Assembly (NCBI GenBank): GCA_910583675.1
Contig: CAJTYH010000001.1
Coordinates: 124,001 to 188,000, forward strand
DNA length: 64,000 bases
Direction: 5' to 3'
Origin: an uncultured Muribaculaceae bacterium
GTDB lineage: Bacteria > Bacteroidota > Bacteroidia > Bacteroidales > Muribaculaceae
In this document: positions 56,101 to 63,896 of the stretch, piece after piece
How positions within the stretch are numbered: the stretch's first letter is position 1
Layout of the letters: every line of letters starts with the position of its first letter
Position numbers and translations under genes: made by a program
Notes under the pieces: model-generated
Told to the model about the DNA's origin: nothing
The model's input: only the letters and a program-made list of their open reading frames with translations
The model's database searches: none

Positions 56101-57764
56101 TCCCATGTGGCACCGTCTTCATTGGTGTCTATGACTGTCCAACCATCCATTACGCTGTAATAGTCTACCGTGGAAACGTCGTAAGGCAGACTGAGCGATC
56201 CGGTCATTATTGGATCGCTTACGGCTGCCTCAGAGGTCAGCTCTCCCTGCGATGCGGTCACGCTGAAAGTCACAGATTCGATCCCTTCCGGTTCATAGAC
56301 GCATTCGGCGCTGGTACCTGTGATGTTTTCGGCAACTATCACGTTGCCGGGCATGCGTGTCACTGTATAGGTTATGGCGGACGGATCCACGAAGCCGTTG
56401 TTCGCTCCTTCGGTGACGGCGTTCCAGGTGACTGTGAACAGGTCGGCGTTCTCGTTATATTCTACCGTTACGTTGGACGGTAATTTCGGTACATCCGGGC
56501 CTACCCACATGGAGAAACGAGCTTTCTTGCTTTCGCCGGCATCGTTGGAAGCAATGACGGAGAAGTTATGCTTGCCGGCTTTGGCGACGGTAACTTCTGC
56601 ATTAACCGTTGCGCCATATTCGGCTGTGCCCTCCGCTATGGTCTCGTTGTTGTCTGATATTCTCCATGAGGCCGTGCCTGTGGCCGTGCTTCCGTCGTGG
56701 AGCGCTGCCGGCATTGTGAAGCTGACTGTGCCGCTCAGTGAGCCGTCGGTGAATGCTCCTGTAGGGGAGAGGGGCGCTCCGGGAGCCTTGTCGGCGATTT
56801 CGGTTTCGGCGATATACATGGCGGTGATGCATTTGCCGGGGAAATCCGCCAGCAGTTTTGCCTCGCCGGTTTCCACGTTGATGGAGTAGACACTGCAGAA
56901 GTCGGGGCTGAGGCCGTTGGCGATAAGGATGAAGTCGCCTGTCTCAGGATCTATGTCTGCCGTCCAGTTGCACTTTGCGGAATCGTAGGAGACCCCTACG
57001 TTGGCGATGGCGTCCACCTTGCCTGTGGTGAAGTTTACCTTGCCGAAGTCCCCCTTGCGGGTCACTCCGTAAAGTGTGCCCTCGCGGTCAAAGGCAAGCG
57101 CCCATGCCATGTCGCTGCTGAACAGTGTGGCGCTCGGGGTGATGTCGAGCGAGAACCCGGTCTCGAGGTTGATGGAGTAGAGGTGGTACATCATGGCTCC
57201 GTAGTCGCAGTATGCATATGCCACCCCGTCCGTGGGATCCACGGCCATGTCGCTCGCGCGGTATTCTGGGAGATAGAGATCGTCTCCTACCGGTTCCCAG
57301 GTGTTGATGTCGTAGCCCTGTATCCTGTGTCCGTGAGGATCGTTGTCTGTGTCCCAATACTCGTCGTAGCGTCCGTCATGGCAAGCATAATAGATAGTGC
57401 CGCTTAGTGCTCCTCCGTAATATGAGCTTACGTCGCTTAGCTTTGTCATGTCACCTCCCGATACTTCCGGCAATCGGTACATGCCGATAGTGTTTGTTTC
57501 GTAGTCGTATACGGAGGCCACTATTATGGGAAGTTCCATGCCTTCCGGCGCGGTGACTCTTGCCATGGGGGCCGATTGCTTGAGTGCGGTTTCTGCTTCT
57601 GCTGCCTTTGGGTCTGGTTTGGCCGGTGGCTGCTTGAATTCCTCTTCGATGACCGGGCCTCTGCCGAGGGCGTTGTGGTTGGCGGTAAGGAATGCCAAGG
57701 CCGGTATCGCCGAGACTGCAACAATGGTTGCTGTTGTCAGTGATACAAGTAGATGTTTCTTCAT
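53109..57764 (-). CDS. Very large surface protein with propeller-like, fibronectin, cleaved-adhesin and CARDB-like domains
   Basis: 1551 residues, signal peptide near residues 1-27. The first ~300 residues look like a beta-propeller (DMAVDPTDGVAYAYCDYGAMMYHLYSINLETG, LYGVTRKGDFGKVNFTTGKV). Ig and fibronectin-type domains follow (IVAENITGTSAECVYEPEG). Cleaved-adhesin modules lie at about 530-680 (DYYSVMDGWTVIDTNEDGATW), 890-1060 and 1210-1400, and a CARDB-like domain at about 1070-1170. The end (ISGLTGESYNIVSASGITVA, then CGVYLVTIENE) is a T9SS-like C-terminal domain. Architecture resembles the proteins at 32458 and 35927. No catalytic site is seen. A TACCTTTG -7 element lies upstream. Confidence 0.85.
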   Translation of the reverse strand: MKKHLLVSLTTATIVAVSAIPALAFLTANHNALGRGPVIEEEFKQPPAKPDPKAAEAETALKQSAPMARVTAPEGMELPIIVASVYDYETNTIGMYRLPEVSGGDMTKLSDVSSYYGGALSGTIYYACHDGRYDEYWDTDNDPHGHRIQGYDINTWEPVGDDLYLPEYRASDMAVDPTDGVAYAYCDYGAMMYHLYSINLETGFSLDITPSATLFSSDMAWALAFDREGTLYGVTRKGDFGKVNFTTGKVDAIANVGVSYDSAKCNWTADIDPETGDFILIANGLSPDFCSVYSINVETGEAKLLADFPGKCITAMYIAETEIADKAPGAPLSPTGAFTDGSLSGTVSFTMPAALHDGSTATGTASWRISDNNETIAEGTAEYGATVNAEVTVAKAGKHNFSVIASNDAGESKKARFSMWVGPDVPKLPSNVTVEYNENADLFTVTWNAVTEGANNGFVDPSAITYTVTRMPGNVIVAENITGTSAECVYEPEGIESVTFSVTASQGELTSEAAVSDPIMTGSLSLPYDVSTVDYYSVMDGWTVIDTNEDGATWEHGYSGIAYKYNYSNPADDWALTPPIKAIKGCKYKVHVAFTCRMTSCPEKVEVKMGYGCTADAMTTELLAPTVIDQTDPMGFDFELIPEQDGKMFIGFHAISEPNMYYLTIKELTISAPVNESAPAAPEITEVIADPTGALKASGKARVPELAENGTTLPSISKLEITRNSQIVATIDNPTPGEIVAFKDETFTGKGEYSYVAYAYNNDLKGAPSPECKVFVGINRPKELSGISIVRSSEDPAQVTVSWEAPTLDWEGYPLNGDVTYRVEVFPDNAYYHGNKTYEGITETTFTFTPTFETGRDHGFVFVKVAAANEAGGGYAEKSENIYAGEPLKAPFKESFPNYSLEHPWGDGASNGPQIASITDDERAIQFQQYNGWNRMMDASFQSSEGSQDNDNGFAGMFGWSYVDDEFGNYHDEWTELLSPAIDLSGVEDPMLTFYTYNWLQNGNPDLNTLDVYAVTADGTRHEVYHTVIKDLGNVQSWERVAVDMKEFTGQTVSLIFKGTIHAQDDYGYNWVLIDNIRIEHIAKVDLSVSDIEAPVQSEPGEAFTIKARITNEGAADVVSPKATLFHNGNEVASKELGTLRFSSSEFVEFTHALSVQDPIGNTFQIAIEAPDDEVAGNNVSGEVTVARNLRLLPAPEAVFINPGGKKLEWLEPDMANAVPEAILEDFESYPCLEEDQFLTEAGDWIFIDVDKYPIGGMVSSSTWEMIEFPGIPTHSPQSWWVQSRLLEAFSDTYYGYDNSLQYLANMYVVNETFTAGMPQDDWAITPELCGKEQMITLWARSYNRETPETVEFLYSEGGTDPDDFTLIRRIEELPGDWTQYALVVPDGARRLAIRGCSYAPLGTAQIFVDNVSYYPAIGDAQDLKLKGYNVYRGNTLLNSVPVTSLEFSDLPANGDGDYAVSAVYETGESRAVKATEGTGINGTGNDAATRISVGKGVIHISGLTGESYNIVSASGITVAAGTDTDHADVPVACGVYLVTIENEVTKVVVN

Positions 57765-57880
57765 AAGCTGTTAATTTGATAATGATTCTTGTTGGAGCGT
57801 TTCGTTGTATGCAGCCGTATATGCGTGATGGAGCGGCCACTTATAAATATCCATTCATGCGGTAGGATACCTTATAGTCG

Positions 57881-57888
57881 CAAAGGTA
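57881..57888 (-). promoter_or_regulatory. -7 element of the 1551-residue surface protein gene
   Basis: TACCTTTG on the minus strand with TTG at 57907-57905 upstream. The leader to the ATG is about 110 nt. Confidence 0.6.
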
Positions 57889-57958
57889 GGTCGGAAAATT
57901 GAAACAAGAAAATAACCTATGTTAATTTAATGACGATAGTGTGTGTTTTTAATTGTCG

Positions 57959-58555
57959 TTACTGCCTTTTTCTCTCCTGAAGGATTTTTCTGCGGATGCG
58001 GCTTACATGCACCTCCGTCATCTTGAGATAGGAGGCGATGGCCTTCAACGGGACGTTTTCAAACAGTTCGGGACGGCATCTCTCAAGCCATTCATAGCGC
58101 CACTTGGCATCGCCGTTCATCACCTTGTCTTTCAGTTCGCCGTAGCAGCTGCGGCGTGTGAATACCCCCGCGACCCATTGGCAAAATTCGTTTGATTCCG
58201 CCATCATCTTGTCGAACACGGTCTTTCTTATGCGCAGGGCCTCAGTAGGACAGCAGCATTCTATCCTTATTATGGCCGGTGCGTTCATGGAGAAACTCTG
58301 CATGGAAGCCAGAAGTGTGCCTTCCATCCCGAAATAGAGGTTTGTCTCCACACCTTCGTTGAGCATGTACCCCCTTACTATGCCGTCTCGGATGATGTAG
58401 ATGTCGGGGTTTATTTCGCCGAAGTCCACAATGGCTTCTCCCCGCATGAAAGTCGTCGTGTCGGAGTGGGCGGTTATATATCGGAAGAGGCTATCGGTCA
58501 ACGGGAAGTCTGATTCCTCAGCCAAAGCGGCATTGAAGTCGGAAGTGAAGCTCAT
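57959..58555 (-). CDS. Crp/Fnr-type transcriptional regulator
   Basis: 198 residues. Residues ~30-125 form the cyclic-nucleotide-binding-type beta-roll (EAIVDFGEINPDIYIIRDGIVRGYM). A long connecting helix follows, and a helix-turn-helix lies at the end (VPLKAIASYLKMTEVHVSRIRRKIL). No Fe-S cysteines as in Fnr are apparent. It acts on DNA in the cytoplasm; the ligand is unknown. It lies 194 bp downstream of the start of the large surface-protein gene in the same direction as rplU-rpmA, but it is separated from rpmA by a strong terminator gap (58654-58692). Targets cannot be deduced. Confidence 0.88.
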   Translation of the reverse strand: MSFTSDFNAALAEESDFPLTDSLFRYITAHSDTTTFMRGEAIVDFGEINPDIYIIRDGIVRGYMLNEGVETNLYFGMEGTLLASMQSFSMNAPAIIRIECCCPTEALRIRKTVFDKMMAESNEFCQWVAGVFTRRSCYGELKDKVMNGDAKWRYEWLERCRPELFENVPLKAIASYLKMTEVHVSRIRRKILQERKRQ

Positions 58556-58653
58556 TTGTCGGGCATAAGTTACTTTTTGCTAAAGTACTGCTTTTATTGG
58601 TCTGATGCAATTTTTTGCGTGATAAATCATAGGTATTCATGTTGGAGGTATAA

Positions 58654-58692
58654 AAAATGCGGTATGCAATGGATCATTGCATACCGCATTTT
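58654..58692 (-). terminator. rplU-rpmA terminator
   Basis: A perfect 18-bp inverted repeat (58654-58671 with 58675-58692) with a 3-base loop and A/T runs at both ends, 27 bp beyond the rpmA stop codon on the minus strand. Confidence 0.9.
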
Positions 58693-58718
58693 AAATGTCG
58701 TTATTGTCGGGGAAGGGC

Positions 58719-58982
58719 TTATGCCTCTCCCTGGGGTTCTACGTTGATGAAGCGACGACCTTCCTTGCCTTGGGTGAACACCACTGTGCCGTCAACAAGC
58801 GCATAGAGGGTGTGATCCTTGCCCATGCCCACGTTGATGCCGGGATGGTGCACGGTACCGCGCTGACGTTTGATGATGTTGCCTGCCTTGGCGTATTGAC
58901 CGCCAAAAATCTTCACTCCGAGTCGTTTGCTTTCTGACTCACGGCCGTTCTTAGAACTACCAACACCTTTTTTATGTGCCAT
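58719..58982 (-). CDS. rpmA: 50S ribosomal protein L27
   Basis: 87 residues, the normal L27 length. The N-terminus MAHKKGVGSSKNGRESESKRLGVK is typical, without the extra cleaved peptide seen in Firmicutes, and continues with GNIIKRQRGTVHHPGINVGMGKDHTLYAL. It is a component of the large ribosomal subunit near the peptidyl-transferase centre. It follows rplU by 21 bp, the conserved gene order. Confidence 0.98.
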   Translation of the reverse strand: MAHKKGVGSSKNGRESESKRLGVKIFGGQYAKAGNIIKRQRGTVHHPGINVGMGKDHTLYALVDGTVVFTQGKEGRRFINVEPQGEA

Positions 58983-59003
58983 TTCTATCTGAGGTTTTTG
59001 GGG

Positions 59004-59324
59004 TTATGCAATTACGTCTTTGATCACGATCTGCGAGAAGTACTGGCGATGGCCGTTGAGACGACGATAGCCTTTGCGACGTTTCTTCTTGAAGACGATT
59101 ACCTTGTCGCCTTTTACGAGGGGACGTTTTACCTCGCAAACTACTTTGGCTCCCTCTACGGTGGGAGCGCCTACCTTGACGGCACCGTCGGCGTCTACGA
59201 GCAGGACGCGGTCGAATACGACCTCTTCACCCTCTTTCTTCTCGTCGCCGAGATAGTGTACATACAAGAACTTTCCGGCCTCTGCCTTGAACTGCTGTCC
59301 TTGGATTTCTACGATTGCGTACAT
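59004..59324 (-). CDS. rplU: 50S ribosomal protein L21
   Basis: 106 residues, complete. The start MYAIVEIQGQQFKAEAGKFLYVHYL and the basic C-terminal motif FKKKRRKGYRRLNGHRQYFSQIVI are diagnostic for L21, which binds 23S rRNA. It is first in the rplU-rpmA operon; the promoter TAACTTTG (59412-59419, minus) gives a leader of about 80 nt. Confidence 0.98.
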   Translation of the reverse strand: MYAIVEIQGQQFKAEAGKFLYVHYLGDEKKEGEEVVFDRVLLVDADGAVKVGAPTVEGAKVVCEVKRPLVKGDKVIVFKKKRRKGYRRLNGHRQYFSQIVIKDVIA

Positions 59325-59411
59325 CTTAAATGTATAATATTTAATAGGTTATGCCTGCAGGCGGACGGTATCGCCGCTTGTTCCACAGCCTGCGTTAGCC
59401 AAAAATGCCCA

Positions 59412-59442
59412 CAAAGTTACTAATTTCCTGTGAATTAACCAA
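59412..59442 (-). promoter_or_regulatory. rplU-rpmA promoter
   Basis: Minus-strand TTG (59442-59440) and TAACTTTG (59419-59412). Confidence 0.65.
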
Positions 59443-59474
59443 GCAAATGGGGGAAATTGAGAAATTAAGAAAAA

Positions 59475-59496
59475 AAGAAGTTGAGAAATTAAGAAA
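59475..59496. repeat. 22-bp dispersed repeat, copy 3
   Basis: Exact reverse complement of 29779-29800 and 41741-41762. It lies upstream of the rplU promoter and is followed (59525-59585) by several CTCTGA units like those near the four-helix-bundle gene. Confidence 0.85.
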
Positions 59497-59590
59497 AGGG
59501 AAAGCAAGAAATCGTGGAAGTCGCTTGATGCTTCTGACTCCTCTGATGCCTCTGATTGCTTCTATCTCTGCCTCCTCTGATTTATTCTCC

Positions 59591-60175
59591 CTACCTGCAC
59601 TCTCCAAGCCACTCCGATACCGCTGTGGTATCGGCAAGTGCCTGCTGCGGTGTCATTGGCAGCTGCCGAAGTTCTGTGACGCACGCGCCAGGGATTACCG
59701 ACTTGATCAGCTCCTCTGCTGAAGGAGCTTTTGGCAGCGAGCGATATTCGGCATAGGTGTAGCGGGTGAACACCGAGTTGGGGGTGATTCCGCACCGGCT
59801 GAGCCACCATCCGTCCCCGAGGTTTATCGGGGTAGAGTTTTCCGTCAGGTCTGATGGCGCGGGGTAGGAGAGCACCCTTTTCCCGTCAGGTGTGAGGGAG
59901 ATGGCGACGTTGTCGGCATACCGGCCGCTCATGCGATATACGGTTGCCTTTGCGGTGGCGTGTGTCGGAGCCGGCACAGGCGGCATGCTGTCGCGCACTA
60001 CCAACTTGTCAAACCTGCGTTCTGAGGCTATGATCGCTCCACGGTCTGTTTCGCCGTGGTGCTGTGACACGAACGTGGATCTGCCGGCAACGTTGTTTTT
60101 GTGTGTGCTGCAACCGCTGCAGCCGATCATGGTGGCTGCGGCGATCAGTGGTGGCAATTTAGGCAGTAAGTTCAT
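59591..60175 (-). CDS. Small lipoprotein of unknown function
   Basis: 194 residues from the ATG at 60175 (another ATG lies 6 bp upstream; the longer frame to 60247 overlaps the promoter). The signal ends in IGCSGCS, a lipobox with two cysteines. The mature part shows a compact beta-rich segment (MSGRYADNVAISLTPDGKRVLSYPAPSDL, then NLGDGWWLSRCGITPNSVFTRYTYAEYRSL), reminiscent of small Bacteroidales lipoproteins near housekeeping genes. I do not recognise a family. The -7 element is at 60245-60252 (minus). Confidence 0.8.
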   Translation of the reverse strand: MNLLPKLPPLIAAATMIGCSGCSTHKNNVAGRSTFVSQHHGETDRGAIIASERRFDKLVVRDSMPPVPAPTHATAKATVYRMSGRYADNVAISLTPDGKRVLSYPAPSDLTENSTPINLGDGWWLSRCGITPNSVFTRYTYAEYRSLPKAPSAEELIKSVIPGACVTELRQLPMTPQQALADTTAVSEWLGECR

Positions 60176-60244
60176 AGTCATGTCAACGGTTTTTGCTTTG
60201 TTCTGGGTGGAATGGCTGCAATCCTTTTGCACGCCATGCGTAGG

Positions 60245-60252
60245 CAAAGTTA
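60245..60252 (-). promoter_or_regulatory. -7 element of the lipoprotein gene at 60175
   Basis: TAACTTTG on the minus strand, 70 bp before the chosen start, inside the longest open frame, which supports the shorter start. Confidence 0.55.
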
Positions 60253-60337
60253 GTCAATCTTCAGCCAATCACAAACCACCCTCGGTAGTATTCCGTCTTT
60301 AAACAAGTTTTAGCATATCCGAGCCGAATAATTTGTT

Positions 60338-60345
60338 TAACTTTG
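60338..60345 (+). promoter_or_regulatory. -7 element of the DUF3298 lipoprotein gene
   Basis: TAACTTTG, 42 bp before the ATG at 60387. Confidence 0.6.
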
Positions 60346-60386
60346 TATCCATGCACCCATGACCATAAACTAACCAACATCAACAT

Positions 60387-61298
60387 ATGAAAGTAAAAAC
60401 AAGTTATCTTGCATTGCCTTTTATGGCGGCTGCCATGCTCTCCGTAAGTGCATGTGGCGGAAAGAAAGGCGCTGAGTCCGCCGGTGGGGCATCTCTCTCA
60501 GAGAACGTGACGGAGGTTGCTCCGTTTATAACTGAAAACGTAGGGTGGACTGATTCGATTACCGTCGGTGACTGCAAGGCAGTAGCGAAAATCGAAGGGC
60601 TGTATCCCCAAAAAGACAATCCTGCCGTAGTGGACAGCACCCGTGCTTGGATCGCATCGCAGCTTGAGGTTTTGTTGAATAATTGCGGTGGAGAAAATAC
60701 CTTGGGACTGTCACCTGTCAAGGAAGACTTGGAAAATGGGAACCGTCTGGTTTCAAAGGCGGTTGCCCGTTTGCTGGATGCCGCGCGTAATGATTTTAAG
60801 GGCTTTGTCAAGGACGGCATTTCCACAAGCTATGAGTTTTCTGCTGATTTTGACCCCATATTCATTTCCGACAGCCTTGTGACATACTCCTATTCAAGTT
60901 ATGTATACCTTGGAGGTGCCCATGGCGGTTCCGTCGGTGCCGGGCAGACGTTTGACCGCAACAATGGCGTGCAACTTACCTATGATAACACGTTCCTTCC
61001 CGAAAAGCGCCCGGAGCTTGTGGCTATGATCAAAAATGGCCTCAAGGAATATTTCAAGGAAGGTCTGTCGCAGGAGGGTGATACCGTCAACCTGCGCGAT
61101 GCGTTGCTTATAAATCCCGATACTTTGCCTCTCCCCGCCTTTGCGCCGGAATTCACCAGGGATGGTGTGGTGTTTACCTATCAGCAGTATGAGATTGCGC
61201 CATATGCGGCCGGAATGCCGTCATGTGTCATAAGCTATGACGAATTGAAACCCCTGTTTACGTCGTTCGTGACTCCTCTGGTTCCCAAGGCGGAATAA
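60387..61298 (+). CDS. DUF3298/DUF4163 (RsiV-like) lipoprotein
   Basis: 303 residues. The lipoprotein signal ends in SVSAC (residue ~23). Residues ~50-150 resemble DUF4163 and ~165-300 DUF3298: a strand pair YSYSSYVYLGGAHGG, then FDRNNGVQLTYDNTFLPEKRPELVAMIKNGL, and FTRDGVVFTYQQYEIAPYAAGMP near the end. The same pair occurs in anti-sigma factor RsiV and the deacetylase PdaC, where it binds lysozyme or peptidoglycan-related ligands. There is no transmembrane anti-sigma part here, so a cell-envelope sensor or binding role is only an inference. It is a single-gene unit. Confidence 0.88.
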   Translation: MKVKTSYLALPFMAAAMLSVSACGGKKGAESAGGASLSENVTEVAPFITENVGWTDSITVGDCKAVAKIEGLYPQKDNPAVVDSTRAWIASQLEVLLNNCGGENTLGLSPVKEDLENGNRLVSKAVARLLDAARNDFKGFVKDGISTSYEFSADFDPIFISDSLVTYSYSSYVYLGGAHGGSVGAGQTFDRNNGVQLTYDNTFLPEKRPELVAMIKNGLKEYFKEGLSQEGDTVNLRDALLINPDTLPLPAFAPEFTRDGVVFTYQQYEIAPYAAGMPSCVISYDELKPLFTSFVTPLVPKAE

Positions 61299-61325
61299 CC
61301 TCCGTAGCAGGTTTTACTATACGAA

Positions 61326-61358
61326 AAACCGGATGTGTCACTCAGACACATCCGGTTT
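61326..61358. terminator. Bidirectional terminator
   Basis: A perfect 14-bp stem (61326-61339 with 61345-61358), 5-base loop, with A-rich and T-rich flanks, between the converging DUF3298 and OmpH-like genes. Confidence 0.9.
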
Positions 61359-61384
61359 GGTTTTATGTAGGGTTGTTTTTGTCC

Positions 61385-62008
61385 TTATTTCTTATCGGTG
61401 GCAGGGTGGGCTGCGGCGTAACGCGAGTTAAGTCCCTTTACTATGTCGTCGGTAATGTCAAGGGCCGTATTGAACAGCTCTCCCGGGGTGTAGAGCAGTA
61501 TCGCGTCGTAGTGGCGGGTACGGTTGTAGTCGGCGAGGAAGTTGTCTATGGAGTCAAGGAATTCCTGTTGCTGACGGAGTGCTTCCTGCTGTGCCTTTGC
61601 CTGAAGCGAGCCGAGGTAGTTCTGTGCGCTCTGCTGCTTCTTGTTTAGCTCGGCCACGTCGGCGTTGTATGATGCCTCGCTGAGGTAGCCGTTGTTCTGC
61701 ATTTTCTGCTGGATATTGGACGCAAGGCGGTTGAGTTCCCCTTCGCGTGAGGTTTGTGCGTTCTGCAGCTCGGTCATCGTACGCAAGTTGGTCTCGTTGA
61801 AGGTCTTTACCAGGTCGTAGTTGGCCATCACCGAGTCCATGTTATAGTAGCGTATGTTTGTCGTGGGTGCAAATGTATCGCTATCAGCCTTTGCCGTTTT
61901 CTTTTCCGGTTCCTGGTTGTCGGCTGCGGGTGCTCCCTTTTTCTCGGAGCAGGATGCCTCGGCGAGCACAAGAGCCAAGGCGCCGGCAGCGAATACTGTC
62001 TTTTTCAT
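61385..62008 (-). CDS. OmpH/Skp-like lipoprotein
   Basis: 207 residues. A lipoprotein signal ends in AEASC. Residues ~50-190 show the OmpH pattern: a first strand (IRYYNMDSVMANY), a long Gln/Ala/Glu-rich coiled coil (about 70-150, e.g. AQQEALRQQQEFLDS) and a final strand (AILLYTPGELFNTALDITDDIVKGLN). Skp/OmpH proteins chaperone outer-membrane proteins in the periplasm; membrane-anchored Bacteroidetes versions are common. The ATG at 62008 is preferred over the one three codons upstream. The small membrane protein gene lies 17 bp upstream, so they are likely co-transcribed. Confidence 0.88.
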   Translation of the reverse strand: MKKTVFAAGALALVLAEASCSEKKGAPAADNQEPEKKTAKADSDTFAPTTNIRYYNMDSVMANYDLVKTFNETNLRTMTELQNAQTSREGELNRLASNIQQKMQNNGYLSEASYNADVAELNKKQQSAQNYLGSLQAKAQQEALRQQQEFLDSIDNFLADYNRTRHYDAILLYTPGELFNTALDITDDIVKGLNSRYAAAHPATDKK

Positions 62009-62025
62009 TGGTGTCAAATGATGAG

Positions 62026-62178
62026 TTATTGCTTTTTTCTATATTTTCTTTTTTGTAAGCCTGGCAGGTCATGCACATGACCCGAGGGGAATTTTCCCCC
62101 TTTTACGAAGAGAGCCTTGATCCCTAACAGGATCACAGCCACTCCGAGCAAAATGATGGTTGCGAGAGCGAGTTTCAT
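62026..62178 (-). CDS. 50-residue single-pass membrane protein
   Basis: Starting at the ATG at 62178, it is one hydrophobic helix (residues ~3-24) followed by FVKGGKFPSGHVHD and a basic C-terminus. The FVKGG.FP..H motif recalls a small conserved Bacteroidales membrane protein of unknown function. It lies 17 bp upstream of the OmpH-like gene in the same direction, with a TATATTTG -7 element (62203-62210, minus) only 25 bp before the start, which supports a real short gene. The longer frame to 62235 overlaps that promoter. Confidence 0.7.
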   Translation of the reverse strand: MKLALATIILLGVAVILLGIKALFVKGGKFPSGHVHDLPGLQKRKYRKKQ

Positions 62179-62202
62179 TTTATGGTCACTCCAATTTGAG
62201 CG

Positions 62203-62210
62203 CAAATATA
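62203..62210 (-). promoter_or_regulatory. -7 element of the small membrane protein/OmpH operon
   Basis: TATATTTG on the minus strand with TTG at 62235-62233 upstream. Confidence 0.6.
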
Positions 62211-62362
62211 GGAAAGTTACCCCGAATTTTTGCAATATGTAAATTTTATTTTGTAACTTAGGCGGTGAGAACAGGGCGTTTTAACAGAATTTTCCATTCT
62301 CAAACGTATTTTAAAACGGATAGATGACAAATTTTCAAACCACATAACACCATTAAAAAGAA

Positions 62363-63823
62363 ATGGAAGTAAAAGTAAAAGACCTACAGCCGAAAGAGGT
62401 GTTCGGGATTTTTGATCAGATCACAAAAATTCCGCGTCCATCAAAGAAAGAGGAGCAGATCCGCCGGTACATACTTGATTTTGCCAAGGAACATGGCATA
62501 GACGCGCATGCCGACAAGATCGGCAACGTGATACTTCGCAAGCCTGCAACTCCGGGGCACGAGAATGCGCCGACCGTTATCCTGCAGGGTCACATGGACA
62601 TGGTGTGCGAAAGCAACGACAAGAGCTTCAACTTCGAGACCACGCCCATCGAGACCATCGTGGACGGGGAGTGGGTGCGTGCAGACGGCACGACACTCGG
62701 AGCGGACAACGGTATCGGAGTGGCTGCGTCGCTCGCCATCCTTACCGACGAGACTCTGGTGCACGGCCCTCTCGAAGTGCTGATCACCATGGATGAGGAG
62801 ACCGGTATGACCGGTGCCAACAACCTGGAGAAAGGTGAGCTTACAGGTTCGATACTTATCAACCTTGATTCGGAGGATGACGCGGAAGTGTTCGTGGGAT
62901 GTGCCGGCGGTATAGATACCGTGGCAACCTTCCACTACAACCGCTCCTTTGCCCCGACCGATTTCCATTATTTCATGATGGATGTGCGCGACGGTCTGGG
63001 AGGACACTCCGGCGGCGACATACACTTGGGGCGTGCCAACGCCAACAAGCTCGTGGCACGTTTCCTCTTCAACCTCATGAAGGAACATGAGGTTTGCGTT
63101 GCCGAGATAGACGGAGGCAACCTGCGCAATGCCATACCGCGTGCCGCACACGTGGTGTTCGGTGTGCACACTACCAAGAAGGAGGATGTGCGCATAGCGT
63201 TCAACCGCTACGTGGCCGACATAGAGCGCGAATACAAGGGACTTGAGACCACTCTCAAACTGACGCTTGATAGTGTGGACGCGCCCGATTTCACGATTGA
63301 TGCCGCTACCACGCGCAATCTGATCCTCTCCCTCTACTGTGCGCCTCACGGGGTCATTTCCATGAGCCGCGACCTTGAAGGGCTTGTGGAGACATCCACC
63401 AACCTCGCGTCCGTTAAGATGAAGGAGGGGGAAAACATCGTGGTCACCACCTCGCAGCGCTCCTCGGTGGATTCCCGCAAGTATGACATCGCCAACCAGG
63501 TGGAAGCGGTGTTCAAACTTGCCGGCGCCGAAGTGGAGCATGGCGACGGATATCCCGCATGGACGCCCAACCTGGATTCCACCATCATGAAGATCGCTTC
63601 CGACGCTTATGAGGAGCTGTACGGCAAGCGTCCGGCCATCAAGGCCATACATGCCGGATTGGAATGCGCCCTGTTCCAGCAGAACTATCCCACGCTTGAC
63701 ATGGTGTCTTTCGGCCCCACGTTGCGCGACGTGCATTCACCCTCTGAACGCATGCACATCCCGGCGGTTGATCGTTTCTGGCATCAGCTCCGTCGCACCA
63801 TTGAGAAAGTAGCCGCTCTCTGA
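62363..63823 (+). CDS. pepD: Aminoacyl-histidine dipeptidase (M20 family)
   Basis: 486-residue cytosolic M20/M28-type zinc dipeptidase (carnosinase type). Zinc and catalytic motifs: LQGHMDMVCE (about 75-84), GTTLGADNGIG (about 111-121, bridging Asp), TMDEETGMTGA (catalytic and ligand Glu, near 145) and NLDSEDD. The dimerisation domain (about 200-380) is present. A final His ligand is in the SFGPTLRDVHSPSERM segment. It cleaves Xaa-His and many other dipeptides. The upstream -7 region is imperfect (TAACTTAG near 62256). The length matches the family. Confidence 0.95.
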   Translation: MEVKVKDLQPKEVFGIFDQITKIPRPSKKEEQIRRYILDFAKEHGIDAHADKIGNVILRKPATPGHENAPTVILQGHMDMVCESNDKSFNFETTPIETIVDGEWVRADGTTLGADNGIGVAASLAILTDETLVHGPLEVLITMDEETGMTGANNLEKGELTGSILINLDSEDDAEVFVGCAGGIDTVATFHYNRSFAPTDFHYFMMDVRDGLGGHSGGDIHLGRANANKLVARFLFNLMKEHEVCVAEIDGGNLRNAIPRAAHVVFGVHTTKKEDVRIAFNRYVADIEREYKGLETTLKLTLDSVDAPDFTIDAATTRNLILSLYCAPHGVISMSRDLEGLVETSTNLASVKMKEGENIVVTTSQRSSVDSRKYDIANQVEAVFKLAGAEVEHGDGYPAWTPNLDSTIMKIASDAYEELYGKRPAIKAIHAGLECALFQQNYPTLDMVSFGPTLRDVHSPSERMHIPAVDRFWHQLRRTIEKVAAL

Positions 63824-63840
63824 GCGTTATAACCCGACAA

Positions 63841-63875
63841 CCCCGCGCATAAGATCCCGTAGGTCTTGCGCGGGG
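63841..63875 (+). terminator. pepD terminator
   Basis: An 8-bp GC stem (63841-63848 with 63868-63875) with an inner AAGA/TCTT pair, followed by TATTTTAT. Confidence 0.75.
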
Positions 63876-63896
63876 TATTTTATCTCCCTGTTTCCC

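Noticed and set aside
62441..63736. 431-residue minus-strand frame
   Set aside because: Antisense to pepD; no motif or promoter.
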